This document shows positions 35,401-47,054 of a DNA stretch of 64,000 nt, piece by piece (within the stretch, counting starts at the first letter, position 1; each line of letters starts with the position of its first letter). The DNA comes from Pictodentalium vernedei (taxonomy: Eukaryota; Mollusca; Scaphopoda; Dentaliida; Dentaliidae): assembly GCA_031216915.1 (NCBI GenBank), contig CM062296.1, positions 452,104,287-452,168,286 of the forward strand, written 5' to 3'. A program made the translations under genes and the position numbers. The notes under the pieces were generated by a model. The model did not search any database. It saw only the letters and a program-made list of their open reading frames with translations, and was not told the DNA's origin.

Positions 35401-35661
35401 AAGCCAGAAAATAAGCGGACTGTCATCTGCAGAAAGGGGTCCACAGAGGGTGAATTTGGTGATGCTACCCTGCATAGCAGGGTAGCATCACTAAATTTAC
35501 CCTCTGTAAGCCTCAGTCCGAATCAAGGTCTCTAGACTAAACAGAAAGAGTTGCCCAGAGGACAAACTGGCCCTTACATGGGATAGCATCAGCAAATTCA
35601 CCATAATTCACCATCTGGGGACCTCATTCTGCAGATGACAGATTGCTTATTTTCAGGCTTG
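35401..35661. mobile_element. Family E MITE
   Basis: Ends AAGCCAGAAAATAAGC and GCTTATTTTCAGGCTT. Inner hairpin GTGATGCTACCCTGC / GCAGGGTAGCATCAC is perfect here. Same orientation as 17029. Confidence 0.88.
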
Positions 35662-35814
35662 CTTGGTGTGCAGCTATAAAATATAGCCCCAACGTTAATG
35701 GGAAAAACATAAAAGACGAATTAGTCAATACACCGACGACCCAACTCCTTTAATTAGTGATGATGGTTATTCGTTTAGAATGCATTGAAAACTGTAAAAC
35801 TACTCTCATCACAC

Positions 35815-37206
35815 TCTGCGTTGAAAGTAAATTTTGATAAGGCACATTATTATTTTATTGGTTCAAAAAGGTGTTGTGGTGAAGAACCTTTCCCAAATGA
35901 CCAGGTTTACTGGAATCACTGAGAATGATTTACACACTGGGGATAGAAGTCAACGTAATCAGCGAAAACTACTCCTTAAGTGACTACTGTGAAAAGATTG
36001 AAACTTTTCGACGGGACATTTCGGAATCTAAACTTAACAGGAAAATCCACAGTAATTAAAACTTTAGCTTTATCAATACTAATATATTGCTTAGTGTTTT
36101 TTCCCTAATCCCTCCAAATGTATACTCATCAAAATTCAAAAACATATTTTTTCTTAAGTTTTGTAGACATGAAAGACTGAAAAAATTATACGCGGTACTA
36201 CAGTTGATTTAATCGAAAAGAGTGGAATAAAATGTCTACACGTTCAATATGAAGACTGAAAAAATATACGTGGTACTATAATTAATTTCATCGAAAACAG
36301 CAGAATAAAATGTCTACACTTTCAGGTTTCAAGTTATGCTCTAAAATTAACATGAATAAGAAAACTCCTGGACTCCTCTCGTCTTCTTCGATAGAAAACA
36401 CTTGTTTTGGACGATTTTGATCATTTTAGCAGTTTTAAACTCTGGCACATGCATAAACGGGGTTTAAAAATTAATTGTTGGACATTATATGGACACTTTC
36501 TGGAATAGTGTATTGTCTCTCTGAGCACTCTTGGACGATAGCACCACCTCAACCCGTACAGAGACATTCGAAGAAACCCTTTTCTATAATAATCAAATAA
36601 AAATTAACAAGCTTTTTTTTGACAAAAAACGGTGTGAAAAAGGCATCTATTTTGTCAATGCTTTATTTATCTGAAACCAGGGGATTCCTAACATATTTGG
36701 ACGTGAATATTGACAGCTTGAAACACACACAAAGGACATATCATTGTCACATATATTATATACAACTTTTGACACGGTCCACCATACAACCGTTGTATCC
36801 CCAAAGGAAATGGAATGAGATTCTAGATATACACACACTGCCATTTGACTGGAAGCTTTTGTATAGAATCCTACTTTCATCCACAGACGACACGTACCTG
36901 GACAATCTGCAGTCTAAAATTTCTCATCGATTGTTTTCACAAAAGCTTTGTAAATGTAAACTTCCGGAAACGGAATTGTGTACCTTCTGCAGCAATACAA
37001 GGGAAACCACTTCTCGTATCTTTTTTGAATGTTCCATTGCAAAAACTGTTCTAAACTTTCGAGAACAGTTATGTGAACAGTGTAACGTTCCAATTAATTC
37101 AAGAATATGTTATCCAAGAATACAACTATTTTTTATACCTAATAGCACAACTGATTTTTTTTATTACACGTCTGTTCTATCAAATCCACATCTACAGCAA
37201 AATTAA
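35815..37206 (+). pseudogene. L1/Tx1-like LINE reverse transcriptase, C-terminal fossil
   Basis: Readable pieces in changing frames are SALKVNFDKAHYYFIGSKR (35815-35872), GKSTVIKTLALSILIY near 36040-36090, LIEKSGIKCLH near 36210 (with a local duplication at 36280-36310), GHYMDTFWNSVLSL near 36485 and ETFEETLFYNNQIKINKLFF near 36565-36620. A long ORF follows to 37206, with TRGFLTYLDVNID, KWNEILDIHTLPFDWKLLYR, and C-KLPETELCTFC...ISRIFFECS-like zinc-knuckle residues. This order (RT thumb, connection, WKLIY-type block, CxxC...HxxxC) is typical of L1-clade ORF2 C-termini. Several stops and frameshifts make it dead. The 5' palm domain is not present. Confidence 0.82.
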
Positions 37207-37226
37207 ACCATGCGGAAAATGAAAAT

Positions 37227-37249
37227 CTGTTCCGCACATATGTGCGGAA
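37227..37249. repeat. Short perfect hairpin GTTCCGCACATATGTGCGGAAC
   Basis: 11-bp arms without loop, just after the LINE ORF stop. Confidence 0.6.
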
Positions 37250-37362
37250 CGGACATCATTGAGGACTATTTTTAAATAGAAGCGAAATTTCACTGGAATT
37301 TTCTTCAAATCGTGCACCGCAATTACAGTTTGAATATCTTGCGATAGCTAAAAAAACGTCCA

Positions 37363-37418
37363 CTGAGTTCCAATGTGTTCTATGTGCCAGTAGGCACATA
37401 GAACACATTGAAACTCAG
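37363..37418. repeat. Hairpin, arms about 26 bp
   Basis: CTGAGTTCCAATGTGTTC and complement with loop AGTA; one mismatch. Single copy. Confidence 0.75.
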
Positions 37419-37553
37419 GGGGCGTAATAGTAACCGCGGTTCCCCTCGCAAATTTGGTTGGTAATAAAATGTGTTCTTTTTGTTGATACTTGTGAAATGA
37501 ATTCCTGAGTGTCCTTCTGATAATAGATTTTATAGAGGTGAAGGCGTGTAATA

Positions 37554-37706
37554 AACACAGAACGACACCCATGTGTGAATGGGTTAATCGGTATGGCACT
37601 TATGCTATCGCCGAAGGATAAACCTCGAGGTCTGCGGCCTCTCATTCTGTCCTTCCGCACTCGTGCCATATCGATTAATCCTTATACACATGCGTGTCGT
37701 CTGTGT
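37554..37706. repeat. Imperfect palindrome with ends ACACAGA-CGACAC
   Basis: Arms of about 45 bp including CATGTGT, TTAATCG and TATGGCAC with complements. Single copy; probably a MITE. Confidence 0.7.
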
Positions 37707-38051
37707 ATGTATGTCAGTATACAAAAATTCGTTTATTCCTGGTAAGTGAGAAAAAGTCAGATCAACCAAACACTACAGAAATCCTTTATTGATATCATCT
37801 CTTCTTATCCTACCAAACAAGGAAATCAGGTACAGAAAAGTTGAGGAAAGCTGGACCACCATGAAAGGCTCGTTTCAAGGTTTCGGTATTTTAATGTAAT
37901 TTGCAATTTTTAGAGCTACCTGCAATAAAGTGTGTTGGAACATTATACTCTTTCAACCTATCAAATATCCTAACTCCAGAGGAACCATGGGTGAGGCATG
38001 CAGTCTGTGCGTAATTACTCCTGAAACAACAAAAGTGCCTCATCTTGAGTG
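37707..38051. other. No gene seen
   Basis: No recognisable structure. Confidence 0.4.
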
Positions 38052-38275
38052 TACAGTACAGTCACCGTGAACTGGTCGTAAGCCACAACTCTGCAATGAA
38101 TTCCACGCATGCGTTTACCAGATAATAAAATTCACCATCATCAAAAACTTTAATGTATGAAGCACCGGGTTGTACCCGGTACTTCATTAATTAAATTGTT
38201 GATGATTATTCCTATAATTAGTGTTTGGAAGCCGGTCCGTGGAAAGTGGCCAGTCGACGGCGATCGTACTGCAAT
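38052..38275. mobile_element. Family C palindromic MITE
   Basis: Ends ACAGTACAGTCACCGTG and CGACGGCGATCGTACTG. Core GAAGCACCGGGTTGTACCC / GGTACTTCATTAA. The arms outside the core differ from each other, and the order is reversed relative to 5955. Confidence 0.82.
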
Positions 38276-38536
38276 GTCGATATATGCTTCACTAATACAG
38301 CATCCCTACAAGAACAATATACTTGCAGATACATACCGGTTGGTTTACTGGCGATTTGCATGTCTCAGTTTTATATCTTAGACCAAGTGTATCAATTGTA
38401 TGGGAAAATAAATTATTTTGTTAACATCATTTCCATACTGATCTGAATAAAAAAAAATATGGAAAGCAAAAACAAACATTAGTTTCTGGGGAAATGATGG
38501 AAAATGTTATAAAATTTGAATGATGTTTTTGTGAAT

Positions 38537-38900
38537 ATTTGTTTGTTTATTGTGTTTAACGTAACTTTCAACAATCAGGGTCACATCGTGTCTGGCAGTT
38601 TTACGGATGGAGGAAGCCGCAGTAACCGAAGAGAGCCATCTAGCACATACGAAAAACTGTCAGACTCTTCCACTTAGTAACTGTGCACAAGCAGAGTTTG
38701 TAGCGGTTGAAGGCAGGTGCACCATCGACATGCAGTACACCTTAGTACACATTGCCAACGTTCCACTACGTGGAAAATCGGTATCAAGTGTCTTGCCAAA
38801 GGACAGAGCACAGTAACCAGTAACCGCAATTCAGAATCTAACTATCGATCTTTTCGTTCAAGGTCCATTGGTCTAACCACTGGGCCACCACTTTCGCCAT
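38537..38900 (-). mobile_element. SINE-1, diverged copy
   Basis: Reverse complement starts GTGGCCCAGTGGTTAGACC (box A-like), has a decayed box B near 38845, then GGCAAGACACTTGATACC, CTGCATGTCGATGGTGC, a GCTTCCTCCATCCGTAAAAC-type stretch, and a tail with AATAAACAAACAAAT. The same block order as 15216-15590. Confidence 0.8.
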
Positions 38901-39099
38901 TTTTGTAAATGGAGCTGGACGTTATGTCAAACATAAGAATTTACCGGGGCACTGATTGAAATCACAATACGGGGGACTATCTATTTTATTTTGACAGAGT
39001 CATCCTACAAAAAGGCCAAGTGTGGCCTAAGAGCAAATTTGAGCAGTAAGGCCGCAGGTTAATTCTTGTTGTGGTATGTCCGAAGGGACACAAAAGCTA

Positions 39100-40082
39100 T
39101 ACTAAAGGCTATTTTCACCTTTATGACTTTGATACGCAACTCTATGTACACTTCAGCCACATAAATGAGACACGGGCTATTACCTCTTTGGAAAACTGCG
39201 TATCTGATATCAAATCCTGGATGCCAACGAACTATTTAAAACGTAATGCTGAGAAAACTGGAGTAATTTACATCGGAATTCCAAACCAACTTTCAAAATT
39301 GTCAAATATTAATCCTAATTTTAATGGTCATGTGATCTTCCCCTCGGCAGTCGTGCGGAACCTGGGATATTTCAAGGATGGGAATCTTGCTGGTGACAAT
39401 CATGTCACACAGATGTCACGTAGTTCATACCACCATCTACGTAATCTCCGCAGGGTTGATCGGGGGCCGCAAAACTACTAGTTCAAGCTCTTGTCACAAG
39501 CAGATCAGATTATTGTAAGTCTCTGCTTTTCGGCTGTAAACAGTCTAACATTCAGAAGCTCCAACTCATTCAGAACTGTGCAGCAAGAACTATTACCAGA
39601 CAACGGAAAGCATGCCTCATTATCCCCATCCTCTCTCATCTACACTGGCTGCCAGTTGAAGAAAGGATAGTGTATAAGACGCTCCATCTGATATTCAAAG
39701 CCCTGAACGACCTGGCTCCTGATTATTTGAGCTGTCTGATACAAAGGTATGTGCCATCTCGATTCCTGTGTTCAACAACTTCGAACTCCCTATTGCACAA
39801 ACTAGGCGGCCTTGCAACGGCAGGCGACCGTGGGTTTTCCGTTGCGAGTCCCTTTCTTTGGAATAGGCTGCCTGACCACCTTAAGACACAGAAGACGCTG
39901 GAAAGCTTAAAAAAGGCTCTGAAAACCCACCTATTCACCCGCATTGTCGGTGTGCGCTTGTGTAGTGTATTCTCCCCATGTCCCATATCACATATTTGCT
40001 GCACACAAACAGAGCATGTAAAGCCGTAGAGCGCATAATTTTTTTGTGGATTCATGGCTCTAAACTGTATTTATTATTATTA
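39100..40082 (+). pseudogene. L2-like LINE fossil, C-terminal half of ORF2 and 3' end
   Basis: The translation begins at the RT catalytic box region (HLYDFDTQLYVHF, where family members have YADDTQLY; the aspartate pair is damaged). It continues with KSWMPTNYLKRNAEKTGVI, AVVRNLGYF, QMSRSSYHHLRNLRR, a frameshift near 39470, QLIQNCAARTITRQ, LHWLPVEERIVYKTLHLIFK, LNDLAPDYL, GDRGFSVASPFLWNRLP and LKKALKTHLF (39930). This block order is diagnostic for the L2/CR1-type C-terminus. The sequence ends with a TTATTATTATTA tail at about 40068-40082, a plausible 3' end. The 5' half is missing and the gene is frame-broken, so it is non-functional. Confidence 0.9.
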
Positions 40083-40324
40083 TACGCACCAAAAATCAAC
40101 TTACGATTTGCGGACAAAGTAGGGGCGGATCAGAACGATGCAGATGTATATTTCATTGTATTATTCATTTTTTGAGAGAGAGAGAGAGAGAGTTCTTAAA
40201 AATGCTTTTGTATTTGTTGGTTTCAATAGTATAAAACAAAGTTACAACTGACGTAAATGTTTTTGGAAAGGTGATGTCATTATACACTACACGGACAGCT
40301 TTAGACCATCTTTACCTGTGTTAA

Positions 40325-40567
40325 CCCTTTATCCAACGAATCACCCGCATCCGCCTGCGTAATATGCAAATTCAGCAGCCGAAAAAATATTATTTTTTCA
40401 AAAAATTTCAACAAAACCATATCATGTGACCCCTCTTTGGAGCGAGCTCGTCGAGCTCGTTTCAAAGAGGGGTCGCATGATATGGTTTTGTTGAAATTTT
40501 TTGAAAAAATTTTAAAAATGATATTTAAAATAATAAATGTTGAAATCGTCTGCGTTGGGTAAAGGGT
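40325..40567. mobile_element. Family A (subfamily A2) MITE
   Basis: TTAA at 40321-40324, right end GGTAAAGGGT then TTAA (40568-40571). Core CATGTGACCCCTCTTTGG and complement around GAGCTCGTCGAGCTC. Opposite orientation to 22865. Confidence 0.9.
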
Positions 40568-40571
40568 TTAA

Positions 40572-41514
40572 GGGTACCTTTAAAATATCGGATGTAATCA
40601 AGAACACGGAAATATTTGTGTACAAATGTGCCCGTCAAAATGAATGTAATCGTCAAGCGTCATTAACGTGCCCTTTCATCAACAAAATCAACCGCTTTCA
40701 ATTACCAGGCATTGAAATCACGAACAGCGCAATTCTTTAAATATGACGCATATATTCTAACATATCGACATCCACTGACGTTTCTTCTATTTATGGTTAG
40801 TACAAAGAACTTCCTGATAAAAATAAAGATAACTTGAATCTACAAGCAATATGACACTTCGTGCATGAATGAATGAATTCAAATCTCTTGGATTTCTGTC
40901 GTTAAATCGTAAACATGTCTCCTTTGTTATTACACCGTGCAGGGGAGTCTCGAAGATGAAGAATGGGTGAGTGTGTGTTGGGGGGGGGGGGGGGTGTAGA
41001 CTCAAATTGTTTCGACTGTCATGATGCAAGTCCCGCCCGACTGAAAAGAAATATGAATATCCCAACTACGTCACCAAGGCATGTCTTCTTCGAAACCTTG
41101 TCTTGATGATGTTGTTGGAGAATTTGTCAATGGGGATTTTTGTTTTAAAAGAAATCTCAGGAAAACAGTAATACTGAGTATTTAAGAACGCAACTGATTA
41201 GTCGTCGTTACTCATCTGACTGACGTGATTATGTGTATGAAATGCTTTCGACCCAAACCACCAGCGTCACGCAGAAAGTAAACAGACCGCCGAAAGGGAT
41301 ATTTTTCTTTAAAAATCTAATCTTCCTTCGCTTAGTTCAAGTCTGATCGTAATAAATAAATACAGAACATAACTCAGGTTTGAGTACCCGGGTCTGGAAT
41401 TATCGACTCTTCGTGGAGTTTTTCTGATAATTCACTCACCCGAAAAACCACAACTTGGGTGGCTGATTGCTGTCCCCCATTTCTCTCGTTCGGCTCGGAA
41501 TTCTATTTCAACTC
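40572..41514. other. No gene seen; poly-G tract near 40980
   Basis: A run of about 15 G at 40980-40994. A weak inverted repeat lies around 41390-41456. No recognisable coding region. Confidence 0.4.
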
Positions 41515-41572
41515 CAACCATCTTCCAACCCGAAGGCTAGCGAACTAGCCTTCGGGTGGGAAGACGGTTGAA
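41515..41572. repeat. Hairpin CAACCATCTTCCAACCCGAAGGCTAG (20 bp shown: CAACCATCTTCCAACCCGAA)
   Basis: Arms of 26 bp, loop CGAA, two mismatches. A shorter relative lies at 23565-23625, so these may form a small family. Confidence 0.75.
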
Positions 41573-41743
41573 GTGGAAGATATAATTATTATAGCGTACT
41601 ATTGATTAGATTAGTGCCATTAATGCCATGAAATGAACTCCATCTTATCTTTTCCTCCCCGGCCAGTAATATGAATATTCTTGAATGGAGAGGTAATATC
41701 GTTCCCATAGATACATAAGGCAGAGTAAATCGTAACGCATTAA

Positions 41744-41977
41744 CCCTTTACCCAACGTAACGGCCAAAACCGACCAGCGCTATTCTCAAAAATCGGCAAT
41801 TAATTTTCATTATATTTTCATTTTTTGTCTCAAAAACATAGGTTATGAGCCCTCTTCGGAACGAGCTCGTTCCAATGAGTGGTCATAACCTATGTTTTTG
41901 AGACAAAAACTAAAAATAATTTGTTATTCAAGAATTCTGTTTGCAAGTGTCGTCTGCTTTTCATGTTAGGTAAAGGG
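41744..41977. mobile_element. Family A (subfamily A1) MITE
   Basis: TTAA at 41740-41743 and 41978-41981. Ends CCCTTTACCCAACG and GGTAAAGGG. The core has lost about 8 bp at its centre (GGAACGAGCTCGTTCC). Confidence 0.92.
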
Positions 41978-41981
41978 TTAA

Positions 41982-42933
41982 CATAAGCCCTATGCTGCCT
42001 TGATGAATAATTAAAATTCATTCGAATATGACCCAAAATCAAGTGAGTTTATTGGCTGTGTCGTCGGAATTAAGTTGGCCAGGGCAGAAAGGATAAGTTA
42101 CGCTTTTTTCTCGACCACCTCAGCTTACCTCCCACATCCGTTCTTTCCTTCTATCTGCCTCTAGGTTAGTAACAGTCTGTATATGGTGATTTAGGATACT
42201 GTCATTTCGAAGGTAGAGAGCCAGTCTGGCTATGTCATCTCCCTGTTATATATATTTATGCCACGAAATCTTCAGTGTATCTAATTCAGTGTATGAGTGT
42301 GTACTAATAACTAAAATTATCTCTCTATCTATTCAGACAAACATTGATTTCTTCATTTCCTTATATGAGATTATATGTCGCGTGGCTTGAAAGGACGCCA
42401 ATAGCTACTTCAACGCACAGTAAATTAATCGCTGCCCCCGCCTCCCCAACACACACATATTAAAATTTTCCGTCCCTTTGATCAAGTCATGGCAATCAAG
42501 AGAATTGCTTTTCTGGGGATCAGTTTTCTTTACTCATTTCGATATGCATAATCCAGAAGCAGTTTGGGTTTTTAATTTCTGTTCTACTTTTTATAAATAA
42601 CGAAAAACAAGACACTTCCATTCCGATCCAGAGAAAAAAACAATTTTAATTGAATGGCTATTTTAACAGTTTTTAAAAGAATTAGACTAATTTTAACAAA
42701 GATGAACTTTGAATCGTTGTCATGCTGACTTCTTATCATTGATTCTTTTACACCAGTTTCTGCAATCTGTTCTTGAAAAGTGCCGTCTTGTAATCTTTAG
42801 GGAAAATTATTTAAAAAAGGCAAAATTTCATATTTTATGAGCCATACCTGGCGAAATTGTCTATTGGAATAAAATGTTGTATAGCGTCGCTTCAATGTGG
42901 GAATTAATGTTATCTTGTTCAAATTGTACTGCC
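41982..42933. other. No gene seen
   Basis: AT-rich; no recognisable structure. Confidence 0.4.
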
Positions 42934-43183
42934 TTCAGTATAGCCGCCGTGGACTGGTCGTAATCCACGCGTTGGCGGCGATATCCACGCATGCGTTTAC
43001 CAGTTAATAAAAATCATCATCAGAAACAATTTAATCAACGAAGCACCGGGTAGCACCCGGTGCTTCATAAATTAAATTTTTGATGATTATTCTTATAAGT
43101 GGTGTTTGGAATCTAATATTATTGCGTCCGTGGAAATATTGTCCTTTAGTGGAAAGTAACCAGATCACGGACGCCGTACTCTT
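42934..43183. mobile_element. Family C palindromic MITE
   Basis: Ends TTCAGTATAGCCGCCGTGG and CACGGACGCCGTACT. Core CGAAGCACCGGGTAGCACCC / GGTGCTTCATAAATTAA. Confidence 0.82.
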
Positions 43184-43288
43184 CCTGATAGACAATGCAG
43201 TGGCTGATTCAAACGAACATGGGCTCAACGCACGTTCCTTTACAATTGTCATAAATTTCTGACACGTACATACACGTGGTATCAATCA

Positions 43289-43520
43289 GGGGCCAATACT
43301 ATAAAACTTTTACAATTGTATTTTCTAGAATTGTATTTCTAGTTATGACTTTAAATGGGTTGAAATGAACCATTAGCATTTTCAAAGATATGGCAATTGG
43401 CCAGTTGGCAAATTGCCATATCTTTTAAAATGCTAATGATTCATTTTAGTCAGTTATATTAATAGGTAGAAAATACAATTCTAAAAAATACAAGTATAAA
43501 AGTTTTATAGTATTGGCTCC
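43289..43520. mobile_element. Palindromic MITE with GGGGCCAATACTATAAAAC ends
   Basis: Left end GGGGCCAATACTATAAAAC, right end complement GGAGCCAATACTATAAAAC. A second perfect stem (ATTAGCATTTTCAAAGATAT and complement) lies at about 43373-43430. No target duplication found; class unknown. Confidence 0.82.
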
Positions 43521-43563
43521 AGGTATACGCCTTATTGTTCCTAGCAAACTGTCGCATGTTTAA

Positions 43564-44339
43564 CCTTTTTTAACCTAAACGGCCGCCATTACGTGGTAAG
43601 GTTCATATCGGCCGAGATATTAGCCTGATATAACTTCATATCAGCCTGAGAAGGGTTGATATGTCGACCGATATGACACTACCCAAGTAAAAATCTCTTT
43701 ATTTATTAAACCAAAACAAATATTTAGGAAATGTTCTCAGGTCTGTTACAGTTTTCAGACAGTATTTTTGTTTCTCATTCTTTTCCAAAAGTCCCATGTT
43801 TTCTCTCCTCAAACACTCTTCTCTCACTTCGACAAATTTCTCTTATGAATCTGAAACTTTTGCGTTGATTTTTTTGGTACGACTACCTTCTCTGTTCCCT
43901 TCATCCACCTAATCCTTAGTTATTTCCAACTTTATTTTCTCATCACACAAAAACTCAGCTTGAAGCTATTCCATTGTGATTGGGCACATAAATTTTTCTA
44001 ATTGCATTCGACGGAAATGGTGAAAGATTTTCATGTAAACAAACTGGTTGCACCTTGTAACACATCAAGGGGGACAACTCTAACTTGGTTCATATTGGCC
44101 GACATCGCCGGCATGTCAGCCGAGTTTGAAGTCATAGCTACCGGGTGTGACAATGGACAATTATGAGAAAGAAAATCATATCTTAGAATTGAGTCGTAAT
44201 GTCATTTTTGTATGGCTGCTCAGTGAATTTATGGTGCTGCACGTTGAAAATATTAACTGGCGCTCCCAAATAATGAATATGTATCCTTCTGATTGATGTC
44301 ATTGAATTCACAGGTAATATACCATCAAGGTTAAAAGGC
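43564..44339. mobile_element. Family B MITE split by about 0.6 kb
   Basis: TTAA at 43560-43563 and 44340-44343. The left 40 bp (CTTTTTTAACCTAAACGGCC) and the right part from 44229 (GTGCTGCACGTTGAAAATAT to AAGGTTAAAAGGC) match family B. The middle (about 43600-44228) does not; it contains TTCATATCGGCCGAGATAT and a related TTCATATTGGCCGACAT. Confidence 0.6.
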
Positions 44340-44343
44340 TTAA

Positions 44344-45409
44344 AAGAATGCAACGTGCACATGCAACTCTCCAGTTTTGGGTTCAAAGTTAGGTTTCACG
44401 CTTTCGCCTCCTGAAAAAACAATTCTTCGATCCGCTCCAGAAATATAGTACCTGATATTTTCTCCCTAGTACATTTATTTGGAAATAATTCTTTAATATA
44501 GTTTTAAAAAACCCAAAACATTTTTTGTCTGAGTAAAGTCCATCTCATTTGGATTGGGATTGTAGTCTGTTTGTGGGGGAGAAGACATACGTCGCCTACA
44601 TCTTCTAAAATTGTAATCCTCTCCCGGCTCAGGCGATACACTACAGTTATACAAATACGATAAAATGAAAGTGAAGCCCTCGTTAAGCACGAAGAACATA
44701 TTTTTCGAATTACTTTTGGGGTTAAGTTCTTGTAAATTCTGTCTAAAGTGGGCGAGCGGGTTTAATTGACACTGTCATATATAATGTGACGCATTGACAG
44801 AAACATCTCGACAGTTGGAAGATCTGAATCATCTTGAGATATGTTGGTTTCAATATTATTAGTTGACGGAGAAACCGAAATTGGCATTGGTATACCAAAG
44901 GAATATCATATTGACACGTTTTGAAGGTGTAATCAATTCCCACGACAAGTCGATGGAAGTACTCCCATAACACTCACAGATTTAAACCAAAACCAAATCA
45001 ATATCTGTGTGGACAAATACCTTCTCGCACTTAGCTTTTCGATGTCCAAAGTGGTTCCGTTGTGCTGCGTTACTATTGCAGGTTCATGTCCTATCCACAG
45101 CATATTTGAAGAGAGAATTGAGTGGGTTGTTTTTACTTTGGACGTCCTTCAAATAGGGAAATATCCAGTTCTAATATCGATGCGCGATTCGAGTTTGTCC
45201 AATCGAACATACCCATGTTCATGGCGAATCTTCTCTTCTCCAAAGTAGAATACAAGCAGTATACCGACATTCGTTCCTGTAATGACATATAGGTGGCGTA
45301 CGATTATCATCGACATATCCTCAGTAACTCCTGACAATTTCAGTATCGTAGCGAAATTTCACATCGATGGAGCCATGATTACAAACATATATATGCATAC
45401 AGTATGTTG
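44344..45409. other. No gene recognised
   Basis: Overlapping ORFs of 60-80 codons on both strands (for example 45009-45248 + and 45149-45337 -) show no known domain. Host exons cannot be excluded. Confidence 0.35.
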
Positions 45410-45636
45410 AGAGTGGATTGTAACTAAATCGCCCGTGGAGTGGAGGTATCGCCCAAATTATCACTTTCAAATTCTGTACATATGGACAAAAACACAAGCC
45501 AATGGACCTCCGGGTATAACCCGGAGGCCCATTGGCTGGAACTTTGCTTGTGCTTGTTATGCTTTACAACAATTTTGCACTTATGGCTTGGGTGGAATCT
45601 CCACTCTCCGGGTTATTAAGTAATAATACACTCTCC
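45410..45636. mobile_element. Family F MITE
   Basis: Left end GTGGATTGTAACTAAATCGC, then GGAGTGGAGGTATCGCCCAA. The centre CCAATGGACCTCCGGG / CCCGGAGGCCCATTGG is near-perfect. The right arm repeats the outer motif in complement (TGGGTGGAATCTCCACTCTC). Confidence 0.8.
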
Positions 45637-46535
45637 ATATGCTGTAAATGTAACTCAACCAGAATTATATAAAGATATCCACGACAGTCCGACATTTCAA
45701 AATAAAAACTCAAAGGGACAATAAGACGCGAATTAAAAAAAATGAGTTGACCGATTGACCAAACCACAATTGTCGTTATGCAAAAGTGTGCAAAAGTAAC
45801 CTCATATTTCTTATACCATTCGTAAAGAAAACGTTCTTGCTGATTACTTGAGAGCGAGAGTTCCATGTTTCTCTATAAACAAACAGATAGTATTTTGCTT
45901 CTTTCCGATCTCTCCCGTAAAATTCCGTACAGTGTTATTTTCCATTTTCACGAAATTAGCATTCTTACGAGGACAAAGGCAACGTTTGGGGACACCTGCT
46001 TCTATTTACAGCATACGCGACCTGGCAATTTATTTCGGATTGCCATTGTCGATATACGTGTTGTCGGCATTATTGGAAGTATAACTGAGATTTTTCATGT
46101 ATTACGAAGTTTTTTTTATCTAATAATGCCCAACTATTGCTAAAAGAATGCACAGTTGTTGTCTTGAGTGGCCAACATTGAAGGTAAAAATATGAAGCCG
46201 TGTGTATTCAGAAATTATGTCACGGCGTTGTGTTCACTTCCGATCACTTTCGGGAAACCTCGTTTATAGCTTCGTCCTTTCTTCTGAAAATCCGTCTGCA
46301 TTAAAGTTTTTTTTAATTACAGATTTAAGCAATTTGCTTCTGATGTCTTCCACTTTGCATACAGTGTTTATAACAAGATCGCGCATATACAAGAAAAACA
46401 TGCGCGTTCTTTTTTTAAAACAGAGCGGCTTATTGTCAAGTTAAACGCCATCGAGTATTACGCGTCATAATCACGTGAATAGGATTTTCATTTTTGTGTT
46501 TTTTTACACGACTATTCTTTACGGTAAGGGCTATT
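45637..46535. other. No gene recognised
   Basis: Three overlapping ORFs of 78-100 codons (45564-45866 -, 45848-46084 + and 45865-46143 +), one with hydrophobic stretches, but no family could be named. Confidence 0.35.
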
Positions 46536-46539
46536 TTAA

Positions 46540-46782
46540 CCCTTTCAAACCGATACGCATACTGTTTCAGATGAAAGAATATTCGGCAGTTGGTTAGTAA
46601 GCAACATAATGGACAACTGTTTGTTCAGGACGTTAAGTACTAATTTAATCCAACAGCCTCGGAGGGTTGTTGGATTAAATTATTACTGAACCTCGCAACA
46701 AATATAAACTAGTTTCACATAATCTCTATTGCTAGTGTCGTAGACGGGAATCCTAATTAGGAACTCGGTCGTATTAAAAGGG
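46540..46782. mobile_element. TTAA-type palindromic MITE (A/B-like, single copy)
   Basis: TTAA at 46536-46539; right flank TTAC. Ends CCCTTTCAAACCG and AAAAGGG. Core TTTAATCCAACAGCC / TTGTTGGATTAAA at about 46643-46680. Confidence 0.75.
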
Positions 46783-46896
46783 TTACATTGTTGTACTTGT
46801 GATATAACTTATTCCAAGATTCGAGCACCTACATGTATATTAGTAATCATAGCAAATATGCGCAACTGCAGCCCCTCCTTAACCAGGAATACCAAC

Positions 46897-46983
46897 ATTC
46901 TAGATGACATTAGCACCTGGAACTAAAAATCAACTACGCGGCTGTGATGATTTTTAGTTCCAGGTGCTAATGTCATCTAGAAT
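46897..46983. repeat. Perfect 36-bp-arm palindrome
   Basis: ATTCTAGATGACATTAGCAC and following bases are exactly mirrored, with a loop of about 15 bp (ACTACGCGGCTG). Confidence 0.85.
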
Positions 46984-47008
46984 TCGGTCAAATCAAGTTT
47001 CTTTTGAA

Positions 47009-47054
47009 CAACATTTCTAGCGCTGATTCAAAGAAATTAGCGCTAGAAATGTTG
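47009..47054. repeat. Perfect 16-bp-arm hairpin
   Basis: CAACATTTCTAGCGCT and complement with a 14-bp loop, 25 bp after the previous palindrome. The two may be parts of one element. Confidence 0.8.

Noticed and set aside
45564..46143. Membrane-protein-like ORFs near 45.6-46.1 kb
   Set aside because: They overlap on both strands, one includes family F MITE sequence, and none matches a known family.
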